From NCBI GenBank assembly GCA_903859215.1, contig CAIOLW010000036.1, positions 94,987 through 158,986 on the forward strand: a stretch of DNA of 64,000 nucleotides. Direction: 5' to 3'. The notes under the pieces were generated by a model, which made no database searches, had not been told where the DNA came from, and was given only the letters and a program-made list of their open reading frames with translations. Shown piece by piece: positions 46,117-54,371 of the stretch. Positions within the stretch are counted from its first letter, which is position 1, and each line of letters starts with the position of its first letter. Origin of the DNA: an uncultured bacterium (GTDB lineage: Bacteria > Krumholzibacteriota > Krumholzibacteriia > LZORAL124-64-63). A program made the position numbers and the translations under genes.

Positions 46117-48408
46117 ATGCACACAGTCATTCATCGCTCCATTGCGCGCGCGCGGGACGTCGATCCGGTCGGCGCCTTCTGGTCGTGCGTGTCGCTGGCC
46201 GGCGAGACCTCGCCCGTGATCGGGACGATGGAAGCGGCCCTGGCCGCACTGCGCCTGGTACCCGGCGTTGCCGGCGTCGCCGTTGCGGTGGACGCGAGCC
46301 AGGCCTCCGTGCTGGATGCGGGCTGGGAAGGAGGCGCCCCATGGTGCCTGGTTACCGGCCCTGCCGACGGCGACCCGCGCTGGTGCAGCCCCGCGGGCGG
46401 TTGGGCACTGCTGCAGCCGGCGCTCGCCGGGCGCGGCGGCTGGGCCCAGGCGCCGCTGGACGGTGCCGTGACCATCGTGCCGGTGGGCGGGCCTTCCGGT
46501 CAGGTGACGCTGGCGCTGGCCATTGCCGGCGCGGACGGGATCGAAGCCGATGCCGCGCGTCGCGCTGCGTTGCTGCCGGTGGCAGCCTCGGCTTCCGCGG
46601 CGCTCAACGCGCTGGCGGCGTTGACGGCGTTGCAGTCGGAAGTCGTGCGACTGGCCGGCGAGAACCACGCGATCGGGCGCCTCAACCGGCTGCAGGGCAG
46701 GTTCGTGGCGATGGCGAGCCACGACTTCAAGGCGCCGCTGACGGCCATCACCGCCTACACCGAAGTCCTGCTGGGGCAGCCGGGCAACGAGGCGTTCCCG
46801 CAGTCGGCGGAGTTCCTGGGCGTGATCCGGTCGGAAGCGGCGCGACTGCTGCGCATGGTCGACCGCATCCTCGATTTCACGCGGGTCGAGTTCGGGCCGC
46901 AGCTCATGACGCTGGCGCCGGCCATGCTGACCGACCTGGTGCAGGAAGCCGTGCGCGCGCTGGCGCCCGTCGCGGCGGCGCGGCGGCTGCAGGTCGTCGT
47001 CGAGGCGCCGCCCGGGCTGCCGCGGGCCGAGGTGGATGCCGACCTCATTCGCCAGGTCATCGTGAACCTGCTCGGCAACGCCGTGAAGTACACGCCGGCG
47101 GGCGGGCACGTCCGCATCGTGCTGTCCGAGGAGGAATCCTCGGTGGCCGTCAGCGTGCGGGACGACGGCCCCGGCATCCCCAGCGAGGACATCCGGCGCA
47201 TCTTCCGCGAGTTCTACCGGGCGGAGGGCGCGGCGGAGCAGGCCGAGGGCACCGGCCTGGGCCTGAGCATCGCGCGGCACATCGTGCAGCTGCACGGCGG
47301 GCACATCGAGGCGCGCCGCCTGCCCGAGGGCGGCAGCGAGTTCCGCTTCCTGGTGCCGAAGGAACTGGGCGAGTTGACGGCGCTGCCGCAGGCGACCGGC
47401 CTGGACGTGGCGCCGGAGAAGGCCTCGCAGGTCATCTCGGTGGTGCTGCGCGCGATCGGCGAGTTGACCGGCTCGATGTCGGTGGCGCTGCTGCTGGTGG
47501 ACGGTCGTGGCGCCCTGATTCCCGTCGGGTCGATGGGCCTGCCGCGGAATGCCAAACGCATGCAGCCGGTAATCCTGACCGAGGGCTGGCGCCGCTTCCT
47601 GATGGACGGCCACGCGCAGGCCGAGCCGGCGGTCGTCGCCGGCGATGCGCACGGCGGCCCGTGGGCAGGGGAAGGCGACCGCCTCTATTGCCCGCTCGTC
47701 GACGGGGACGAGCCGCTGGGCCTGATCATCGCCGGCCGTCGCGCGGGCGAGGCCGGGTACGGCGAGCCCGAGCGCCACCAGCTTGATGTGCTGACACGCA
47801 TCGTGGCGACGGCGCTGCGCCATCTCGAAGGCCAGGAGGCGCGTGTGCTCGAGGCCCTGCAGGTGCTCCTGCAGGCGCGGCGCAGCGGCATTCCCACCTC
47901 GACGCCCGAGGCCCTGCACCTGACGGCGCGGCTCGCGCGCGCGCTCGGGCTCAGCCCGGCCGACACGCGCCGCCTGCTCTACGCGGCGACGCTGCACGAC
48001 GCCGGGATGGCGCGGGTCGAGGACGAGATCGTGCTGGGCGCGGCGCCGCTCAGCTGGGACGAGCGCGACGAGGTCGACCGCCACGTCGAACAGGGCTGCG
48101 AACTGGTTGCGCCGCTGGTCCAGGACCCGGTCGTCCGCGGCTTCATCCGCCACCACCACGAGCGCATGGACGGCACCGGCCACCCGGACGGGCTGGCGGG
48201 CGACCGGATCCCGCTGGGCGCGCGCGTGCTGGCGGTCATCGACGCCTGGTTCTCGCTCACGAAGGACCGGCCTTACCGGCGCGGACTGGACCCGGCGGCG
48301 GCGCTGGCGGAGATCCGCCAGCACGCCGGCACGCAGTTCGATGCCGCTGTGGTGGCGACGTTCGCCGCCCTGGTGGATCCCGACGGCGCCGTGGCGCCGC
48401 GAACCTGA
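46117..48408 (+). CDS. Hybrid sensor protein: HisKA-HATPase-GAF-HD-GYP-like
   Basis: MASHDFKAPLTAITAYTEVLLG; VNLLGNAVKYTPAGGHV...GTGLGLSIARHIVQLHGG; HD-GYP-like LHDAGM...HHHERMDGTGHPDGLAGDRIPLGARVLAVIDAWFSL. Confidence 0.9.
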   Translation: MHTVIHRSIARARDVDPVGAFWSCVSLAGETSPVIGTMEAALAALRLVPGVAGVAVAVDASQASVLDAGWEGGAPWCLVTGPADGDPRWCSPAGGWALLQPALAGRGGWAQAPLDGAVTIVPVGGPSGQVTLALAIAGADGIEADAARRAALLPVAASASAALNALAALTALQSEVVRLAGENHAIGRLNRLQGRFVAMASHDFKAPLTAITAYTEVLLGQPGNEAFPQSAEFLGVIRSEAARLLRMVDRILDFTRVEFGPQLMTLAPAMLTDLVQEAVRALAPVAAARRLQVVVEAPPGLPRAEVDADLIRQVIVNLLGNAVKYTPAGGHVRIVLSEEESSVAVSVRDDGPGIPSEDIRRIFREFYRAEGAAEQAEGTGLGLSIARHIVQLHGGHIEARRLPEGGSEFRFLVPKELGELTALPQATGLDVAPEKASQVISVVLRAIGELTGSMSVALLLVDGRGALIPVGSMGLPRNAKRMQPVILTEGWRRFLMDGHAQAEPAVVAGDAHGGPWAGEGDRLYCPLVDGDEPLGLIIAGRRAGEAGYGEPERHQLDVLTRIVATALRHLEGQEARVLEALQVLLQARRSGIPTSTPEALHLTARLARALGLSPADTRRLLYAATLHDAGMARVEDEIVLGAAPLSWDERDEVDRHVEQGCELVAPLVQDPVVRGFIRHHHERMDGTGHPDGLAGDRIPLGARVLAVIDAWFSLTKDRPYRRGLDPAAALAEIRQHAGTQFDAAVVATFAALVDPDGAVAPRT

Positions 48409-48428
48409 ACCGAAGCCTGGAGGATCCC

Positions 48429-48830
48429 ATGGCCCCCCGTCCGCGCATCCTGATCGTCGACGACGAGAAGCCGATCGCGACCCTGCTGGCGCAGACCTTT
48501 ACCAGCGAGGGCTACGAAGTGGCCAACGCCCACGACGGCATCGACTGCATGAACAAGATCGCGTCCTTCCAGCCCGACGTCGTGATCATGGACATCATGA
48601 TGCCGCGCCTCGACGGCGTGGACGCCACGCGACTGATCCGGCGCAACCGGATGCAGAACGGCACGCTCATCGTGGCCCTGTCCGCGCGCGCGGACGAGGA
48701 GACGCGGGGGCGCATGAAGGAGGCGGGCGCCGACCTGTTCATGCGCAAGCCGTTCGTGATCGCCAAGCTTGTCGACCGCGTGGGACGCATGCTCGCCGCC
48801 CGGGCGGGACAGGTGCAGGAAGGGCGTTAG
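48429..48830 (+). CDS. Single-domain response regulator
   Basis: ILIVDDEKPIATLLAQTFTSEGYEV...DVVIMDIMMPRLDG...ALSARAD...MRKPF. Confidence 0.93.
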   Translation: MAPRPRILIVDDEKPIATLLAQTFTSEGYEVANAHDGIDCMNKIASFQPDVVIMDIMMPRLDGVDATRLIRRNRMQNGTLIVALSARADEETRGRMKEAGADLFMRKPFVIAKLVDRVGRMLAARAGQVQEGR

Positions 48831-51533
48831 ATGACTCCCGTGCGCGCCGTTCAGCGTCTCGTTGCCCCGCTGGCCATGCTGGCGGTGGCATCCGTGTTGC
48901 TGGGCGTCGCGCTGCGGTGGATGTGGCTGGGGTTCACGGGCGGGCTGGTGCTGGTGGCGACCACGTGGATGCACCGTCGCCTGCTCAAGACCCTGGAGGA
49001 AGCGCAGCGGGCAGGCGAAGCTGTCGACGATCCGCTTCCGGACATCGACATGTTCGACGTCGCCGAACCGGTCGCGGCCGTCGACCCGCTGCGCGCGCGT
49101 GTGCGCACGCTCGAGCGCATGCTGGCTTCGGCCAACCGCCTGAGCGCCACGCGCGGGCGCGGCGAACTGGCCGAGGGCATTGTGGCGGCGGCCTCGGAAC
49201 TGGGCGGGTTCCGGCGGGTGCGCCTGAGCCTGTGGGACGACGCGGTGAACGCCTTCGTGACACGCGCGTTCGCCGGCCACGCGCCGCACGAGGTGGCGGC
49301 GCTGACGGCGGTCCCGCAGTCGACGGAGGCCTTCGCCGACCTGGCCGCGCCGGCCTGCCGCTACTCAGACTGCTTCCTCGTGCGCCCGGGCCGCGGCGTT
49401 GGCGAGGACCTGCCTTCTTCTTCTTCTTCTTCTTCTTCTTCTTCTTCGCTCGCCGCCGGGCCGTGGCGCGCCGGCCTGCAGTTGATCGCGCCGCTGGTCG
49501 CATCGTCGGGCGACCGGTTGGGGTTCCTCAGCCTGGAAGACCCGGTCGATGGCCGGGTGCCCGACCCCGAAGGCATGCGCCTGCTCGAGTTCCTCGTGCG
49601 CCAGGCGGCAACGGCCCTGGAGTCGGCGGGAATCTACGATCGCCTCGCCGAGCGGAACGCGGAACTGTCGATCGCTTCGCGTCGCCTCGACAGCCTGGCC
49701 AAGATGAAGCGCAACTTCGTGGCGAACGTAAGCCACGAACTGCGGACGCCGTTGACCTCGATCTCGGCCTACAGCGAACTGCTGCAGTCCAACCTGGGCA
49801 ACCTCTCGGGTGATGCCCTCACCGAGTTCCTGGGCGTCATCCACAGCGAGAGCCAGCGCCTGAGCGGCGTGATCAGCGACATTCTCGAGATCAACAGCAT
49901 GGAACAGGGGCGGCCGGCGTTGAACACCGCCGAGGTCGACCTTGCGCAGCTCATCCGGCGGCAGGCCGAGGGCTGGGCGCCGCGCGCCCGGGCCGAGGAC
50001 CTGCACCTGGTCGTCGAGTCCGACGACCGTCCGGTGCACCTCTCGGCCGACCATGTCCTGCTGCGCCAGCTGTTCGACCACCTGCTCGACAACGCGATCA
50101 AGTTCACGCCGGCCGGCGGCACGGTCCGGGTGACGGTCGGCGAGTCGGGCACGGCCGCGCGCGTCGTCATCGAGGACACCGGGATCGGGATCCCGGACGA
50201 CAAGCTGGGCGAGATCTTCCAGTCGTTCTTCCAGGTCGACGGTTCGACGACGCGCATGCACAGCGGACAGGGCGTTGGCCTGACGATCTGCCATGACATC
50301 GTGCAGCACCACGACGGGCGCATCTGGGCCGAGAACGTCGAACCGCGCGGCACCCGGTTCACGGTGCTGCTGCCGCGCCGGTCGCCGGTGGTCCTGAACC
50401 GCGAACTCGAGAACGTGGGGGCCGGCGGGCTCGAGCCCGGCGAGTTCCTGCAGCGCCTGATGCACTGGGTGGTTGAGACCCTGGGCGTGCATGCCGCCGC
50501 CCTGATGCTGCCGGACAATGAGGACCAGGCGCTCGTGATCCGGGCGGCCGTCGGCCTGCCCGGGTCCGTCGTGCAGGGAACGCGGCTGCGTCGCGGCGCG
50601 GGCTTCGCCGGCCGCGTCTGGGGAAGCGGCCGCACGCTGCTGGTGGCGGACGTGACGGCGGACGGGACCGCCCTGCGCGAGGTGAACGAGCCCCGGTACA
50701 CGACGCCGTCGCTGCTGTGCGTGCCCTTGCGCGACGGCGAACGCTGCGTGGGCGTCCTGACGGTGAACAACAAGGTCGACGGCAGCGCGCTGGACGACGA
50801 CGACCGCCTGCTGCTCGAGGGCATGGCCCCGCGCCTGGTTGCGTTGATGACCCGCTACGGGGCGTGGCACGACGAAGGCCTCGCGCTGCAGCAGGTGCGG
50901 CTGGCCCTGCGCGCGACGACGGCTGTCGGGCAGCCGCGGCGCGAGAGCCTGCACGGCCTGTGCCGCGAGATCTGCCTGGCTGCCGCCCGACGCTCGTCGT
51001 TCGACCAGCAGGAACTGGCGGCGCTGGCGTTCGCGCTCGTCAATTACGACGTCGGCCTCAGCCGCGTGCCGCCCCAGTTGCTGGCGCGCGCCGGCCGGCT
51101 GGACCGCGAGGAGGAGCGCCTCGTGCAGGGCCACGTGACGGCCGGGCTGGAGATCCTGGCCCCGCTCGCCGTCGATCCGCAGGTGCGGCGCCTGATCGGG
51201 CACCACCACGAGAACATGGACGGCACGGGCTACCCCGCCGGGCTGGCCGGCGAGGCGATCCCCGCCGGCGCCCGCCTGCTGCGGCTGACCGACACGCTGG
51301 CCGCCCTGCTCAGCCGCCGCCCGTGGCGCGGGGCCTGGACCCTGGACAAGGCGGTCGCCGAGCTGGCGGGCCAGGCGGGGCGTTGCTATTGCCCGCGCCT
51401 GCTGCCGGTGTTCCTGGCCGAGGTCGAGGCGCGCCGGGACCGGATCCTGGCGCTGCAGAGCGACGGCTGTGACGGCTGGGACCTGCGCCGCCCCCTGCTG
51501 GACCGCGAGGGCATGGTGTCGCTCAGGGACTGA
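48831..51533 (+). CDS. Membrane sensor histidine kinase: TM-GAF-HisKA-HATPase-GAF-degenerate HD-GYP
   Basis: VANVSHELRTPLTSISAYSELL; HATPase; HHHENMDGTGYPAGLAGEAIPAGARLL but NYD instead of HD. Confidence 0.9.
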   Translation: MTPVRAVQRLVAPLAMLAVASVLLGVALRWMWLGFTGGLVLVATTWMHRRLLKTLEEAQRAGEAVDDPLPDIDMFDVAEPVAAVDPLRARVRTLERMLASANRLSATRGRGELAEGIVAAASELGGFRRVRLSLWDDAVNAFVTRAFAGHAPHEVAALTAVPQSTEAFADLAAPACRYSDCFLVRPGRGVGEDLPSSSSSSSSSSSLAAGPWRAGLQLIAPLVASSGDRLGFLSLEDPVDGRVPDPEGMRLLEFLVRQAATALESAGIYDRLAERNAELSIASRRLDSLAKMKRNFVANVSHELRTPLTSISAYSELLQSNLGNLSGDALTEFLGVIHSESQRLSGVISDILEINSMEQGRPALNTAEVDLAQLIRRQAEGWAPRARAEDLHLVVESDDRPVHLSADHVLLRQLFDHLLDNAIKFTPAGGTVRVTVGESGTAARVVIEDTGIGIPDDKLGEIFQSFFQVDGSTTRMHSGQGVGLTICHDIVQHHDGRIWAENVEPRGTRFTVLLPRRSPVVLNRELENVGAGGLEPGEFLQRLMHWVVETLGVHAAALMLPDNEDQALVIRAAVGLPGSVVQGTRLRRGAGFAGRVWGSGRTLLVADVTADGTALREVNEPRYTTPSLLCVPLRDGERCVGVLTVNNKVDGSALDDDDRLLLEGMAPRLVALMTRYGAWHDEGLALQQVRLALRATTAVGQPRRESLHGLCREICLAAARRSSFDQQELAALAFALVNYDVGLSRVPPQLLARAGRLDREEERLVQGHVTAGLEILAPLAVDPQVRRLIGHHHENMDGTGYPAGLAGEAIPAGARLLRLTDTLAALLSRRPWRGAWTLDKAVAELAGQAGRCYCPRLLPVFLAEVEARRDRILALQSDGCDGWDLRRPLLDREGMVSLRD
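49414..49447 (+). repeat. (CTT)n trinucleotide microsatellite, 11 units, encoding poly-Ser
   Basis: CTTCTTCTT... read directly; within CDS 48831-51533 (DLPSSSSSSSSSSSLAAG). Confidence 0.97.
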
Positions 51534-51622
51534 ACGGACGGGGGCGTTCTCGGGACTCAATACGCCGCCGCGCCTGCCGATATGGGGACGAACACCGGAA
51601 CATTGGCGAGGAGGCCGCAGAC

Positions 51623-51997
51623 GTGCGCAGGATCCTGATTGCCGACGACGAGCACAACATCCGCCATATTCTCGATTTCAGCCTGCATGCCGAGGGTTTC
51701 GACGTCCTCGTGGCGCAGGACGGCGAGGAAGCCGTGGCGATGGCGGCCAGCGAGTCGCCCGACCTGGTGATCATGGACGTCATGATGCCCGGCTGCGGCG
51801 GCATCGAGGCCTGCCGGCAGTTGAAGCAGAACCAGCGCACGCGCCACATCCCGGTGATCCTGCTGAGCGCGCGCTCCAGTCGCGAGGATCGCGAGGCCGG
51901 CGAGGCCGCAGGGGCCGCCGAATACGTGACCAAGCCGTTCAGCCCGCAGAAGGTCATCGACCTGGTGCAGTCCATCCTCGGCGTGGCCCACGAGTAG
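51623..51997 (+). CDS. Single-domain response regulator
   Basis: RRILIADDEHNIRHILDFSLHAEGF...DLVIMDVMMPGCGG...LLSARSS...TKPFSPQKV. Confidence 0.93.
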   Translation: MRRILIADDEHNIRHILDFSLHAEGFDVLVAQDGEEAVAMAASESPDLVIMDVMMPGCGGIEACRQLKQNQRTRHIPVILLSARSSREDREAGEAAGAAEYVTKPFSPQKVIDLVQSILGVAHE

Positions 51998-52020
51998 GGC
52001 CGCTGCCGTCGCCTCCCGCT

Positions 52021-52050
52021 GGCCCGGCGGTCGCTGATCGCCGGGCCTTT
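52021..52050 (+). terminator. Intrinsic terminator-like hairpin
   Basis: GGCCCGGCG-GTCGCTGAT-CGCCGGGCC-TTT. Confidence 0.55.
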
Positions 52051-52135
52051 GCGCGCCCGGGTCCGGTCGTGGACGCCCGCGCCCCGACGCGCTACCATGG
52101 CGGACCCGGCGACTTGACGACTTCAGGGAGCGGCG

Positions 52136-54211
52136 ATGGCAGCGGTCAGGGACTCAGACAAGGCCGGCGGGCCGCGACCTGTGCAACGCCTGGAGGTGGC
52201 GCTGCCGGTGCCGTTGCCGCAGACCTTCACGTACCTGCACCTGCCGGGTGAGGCCGACGCCTCGCGCATCGTCACCCCCGGCGACCTCGTCGAAGTCGTG
52301 TTCGGCCGGCGGCGCAGCGTGACCGGGCTGGTCGTCGCCGCCACGGAGCCGGCCCCGCCGCACGACGCGGCCGCTGACGCGCCCGGCGACGGCGAACCCC
52401 GGCGCCTGCGGGACATCACGCGCGTGCTTCCCCCCGAATACCGTGTCGATGCCGATCGCCGCCGGCTGGCCGACTGGATGGCCGGGTACTACGCGCTGCC
52501 CCTGGGCGAAGTCCTGCCGCTGTTCCACCCGCCGAACCCGGGCACGGCGGTGGGCAAGGGGGGACGCGCCGCCCCGGTGCGCTATCCGACGGTTGATGGA
52601 GAGATCACGTCGCTCACGTCCGCCCAGGCCGTGGCGGTGACCGACGGTCGTCGCCGGTTGTCCGAGCGCACGTTCTCGGCCATGCTCCTGCACGGCGTGA
52701 CCGGCAGCGGCAAGACCGAGGTCTACCTGACGCTGATCGCCGCGGCGCTCGAGGCGGGGCGCAGCGCGCTCTTCCTGCTGCCCGAGATCGCCCTGACGCC
52801 GCAGACGCTCTCGCGGATCGCGGCGCGCTTCGGCGACCGCGTCGAGGCGATCCACAGCGGGCTGTCGGCGGGCCAGCGTTGCCGCGTCCACGAGCACGCG
52901 GCGAAGGGAGTGACGCGGGTGGTGGTCGGGCCGCGCTCGGCCCTGTTCGCGCCGGTCAGGGACCTCGGCCTGATCGTCGTCGACGAGGAACACGAGACGT
53001 CCTACAAGCAGGACGAGAAGCCGCGCTACCATGCCCGCCACGCGGCGCTCGTGCGCGGTCGCGAATGCGGCGCGCTGGTCGTGCTGGGGTCGGCGACGCC
53101 CGACCTCGAGTCGCTGGCCAACGCCCGCGCCGGCCGCTACGGGCTGTGGGAACTGCCCGAGCGCCTCGGCGCGCCCATGCCCACGATCGACATCGTGGAC
53201 GTGCGCGGCGGCGCATCGCCCGACGGCCTGTCGCCGGCGCTCGACCAGGCGCTGGAGGAGACCCTGGCGCGCGGCGAGCAGGCGATCCTGTTCTACAACC
53301 GCCGTGGCTTCGCGCGGTCGCTGCAGTGCTCGGGCTGCGGCGCCGCGGCGGCCTGCCCCGACTGCGACATCGCCGTCACCTACCACGTTCGGCCGCGCCG
53401 CCTCCTGTGCCACTACTGCGGCCACGCGCGGCCCGTGCCGACGGCATGCGAGGCGTGCGGCCACACGACGTTCCTGCCGTCGGGCGCCGGCACCGAGCGC
53501 ATCGAACTGCACCTGCAGGGGCGCTTCCCGCAGGCGCGCCTGTTGCGCCTCGACCGCGACACCACCAGCGGCCGCGACAGCCACCACCGCATCCTCGGCG
53601 CGTTCGCGCGCGGCGAGGCCGACATCCTGCTCGGCACGCAGATGGTGGCCAAGGGGCACCACTTCCCGGGCGTGTCGCTGGTCGGCGTGCTGGCGGCCGA
53701 CGACGGGCTGGGCATCCCCGACTTCCGCGCCGCCGAACGCTCCTTCCAACTGCTGTCCCAGGTGGCCGGCCGGGCCGGGCGCACCGGGGCCGGCCGCGTG
53801 CTGCTGCAGACGTGGCAGCCGGAACACCCGGTGATCGTCGCGGCCGCCGCGCACGACTTCGCCGCGTTCGCCGCGACGGAGCTCGAACTGCGGCGGCAAC
53901 TGGGCTACCCGCCGCACCGCCGGCTGGCGCGCATCGGGATCGCCGCCCGGCGCCAGGTCGATGCCGCCGCCGCCGCGGGGGCCCTGGCGGCGGCGCTTCG
54001 CGAAGGCTTCGCCGGCACGCCGGTGACGCTGCTTGGGCCGGCGCCGGCCGTGTTCGAGCGGCTGATGGACCGTTACCGCTTCCAGATCCTCCTGAAGGGC
54101 GACCTTTCCCTGAGCCGCAAGGCGTGGGTGGCCGGTTGCCTGCGGTCGCTGGCGGCGTCGTTCCCGGGGGTGGACGCGATGCTCGATATCGACCCGGTAT
54201 CGTCGTATTGA
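52136..54211 (+). CDS. priA: Primosomal protein N' (replication restart helicase)
   Basis: LLHGVTGSGKTEVYLTLI, VVDEEHETSYKQDEKPRYHARHAAL, Zn-binding CSGCGAAAACPDC...CHYCGHARPVPTACEACG. Confidence 0.95.
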   Translation: MAAVRDSDKAGGPRPVQRLEVALPVPLPQTFTYLHLPGEADASRIVTPGDLVEVVFGRRRSVTGLVVAATEPAPPHDAAADAPGDGEPRRLRDITRVLPPEYRVDADRRRLADWMAGYYALPLGEVLPLFHPPNPGTAVGKGGRAAPVRYPTVDGEITSLTSAQAVAVTDGRRRLSERTFSAMLLHGVTGSGKTEVYLTLIAAALEAGRSALFLLPEIALTPQTLSRIAARFGDRVEAIHSGLSAGQRCRVHEHAAKGVTRVVVGPRSALFAPVRDLGLIVVDEEHETSYKQDEKPRYHARHAALVRGRECGALVVLGSATPDLESLANARAGRYGLWELPERLGAPMPTIDIVDVRGGASPDGLSPALDQALEETLARGEQAILFYNRRGFARSLQCSGCGAAAACPDCDIAVTYHVRPRRLLCHYCGHARPVPTACEACGHTTFLPSGAGTERIELHLQGRFPQARLLRLDRDTTSGRDSHHRILGAFARGEADILLGTQMVAKGHHFPGVSLVGVLAADDGLGIPDFRAAERSFQLLSQVAGRAGRTGAGRVLLQTWQPEHPVIVAAAAHDFAAFAATELELRRQLGYPPHRRLARIGIAARRQVDAAAAAGALAAALREGFAGTPVTLLGPAPAVFERLMDRYRFQILLKGDLSLSRKAWVAGCLRSLAASFPGVDAMLDIDPVSSY

Positions 54212-54249
54212 CAATGACTTGCGGCGACTGAAGCTTTGCGGATGACGCT

Positions 54250-54270
54250 CTCCACAGTGGTATGGTATGA
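54250..54270 (+). promoter_or_regulatory. Possible extended -10 promoter (TGGTATGAT) upstream of the papain-like protease gene
   Basis: AT-rich intergenic; ...CAGTGGTATGGTATGATCAAACG. Confidence 0.35.
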
Positions 54271-54371
54271 TCAAACGTCAATCAGTGTGATCTTGCGGCG
54301 GCCTGTTCATCCCCACGGGGCGGGTCGTTGCGCCCGCGCGCGCCGCCAGGCCGGCGCGAAAGGATGCCCCG

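Noticed and set aside
49414-49447. Microsatellite as an on/off phase-variation switch
   Set aside because: Repeat unit is 3 nt, so slippage stays in frame; only length modulation is plausible.
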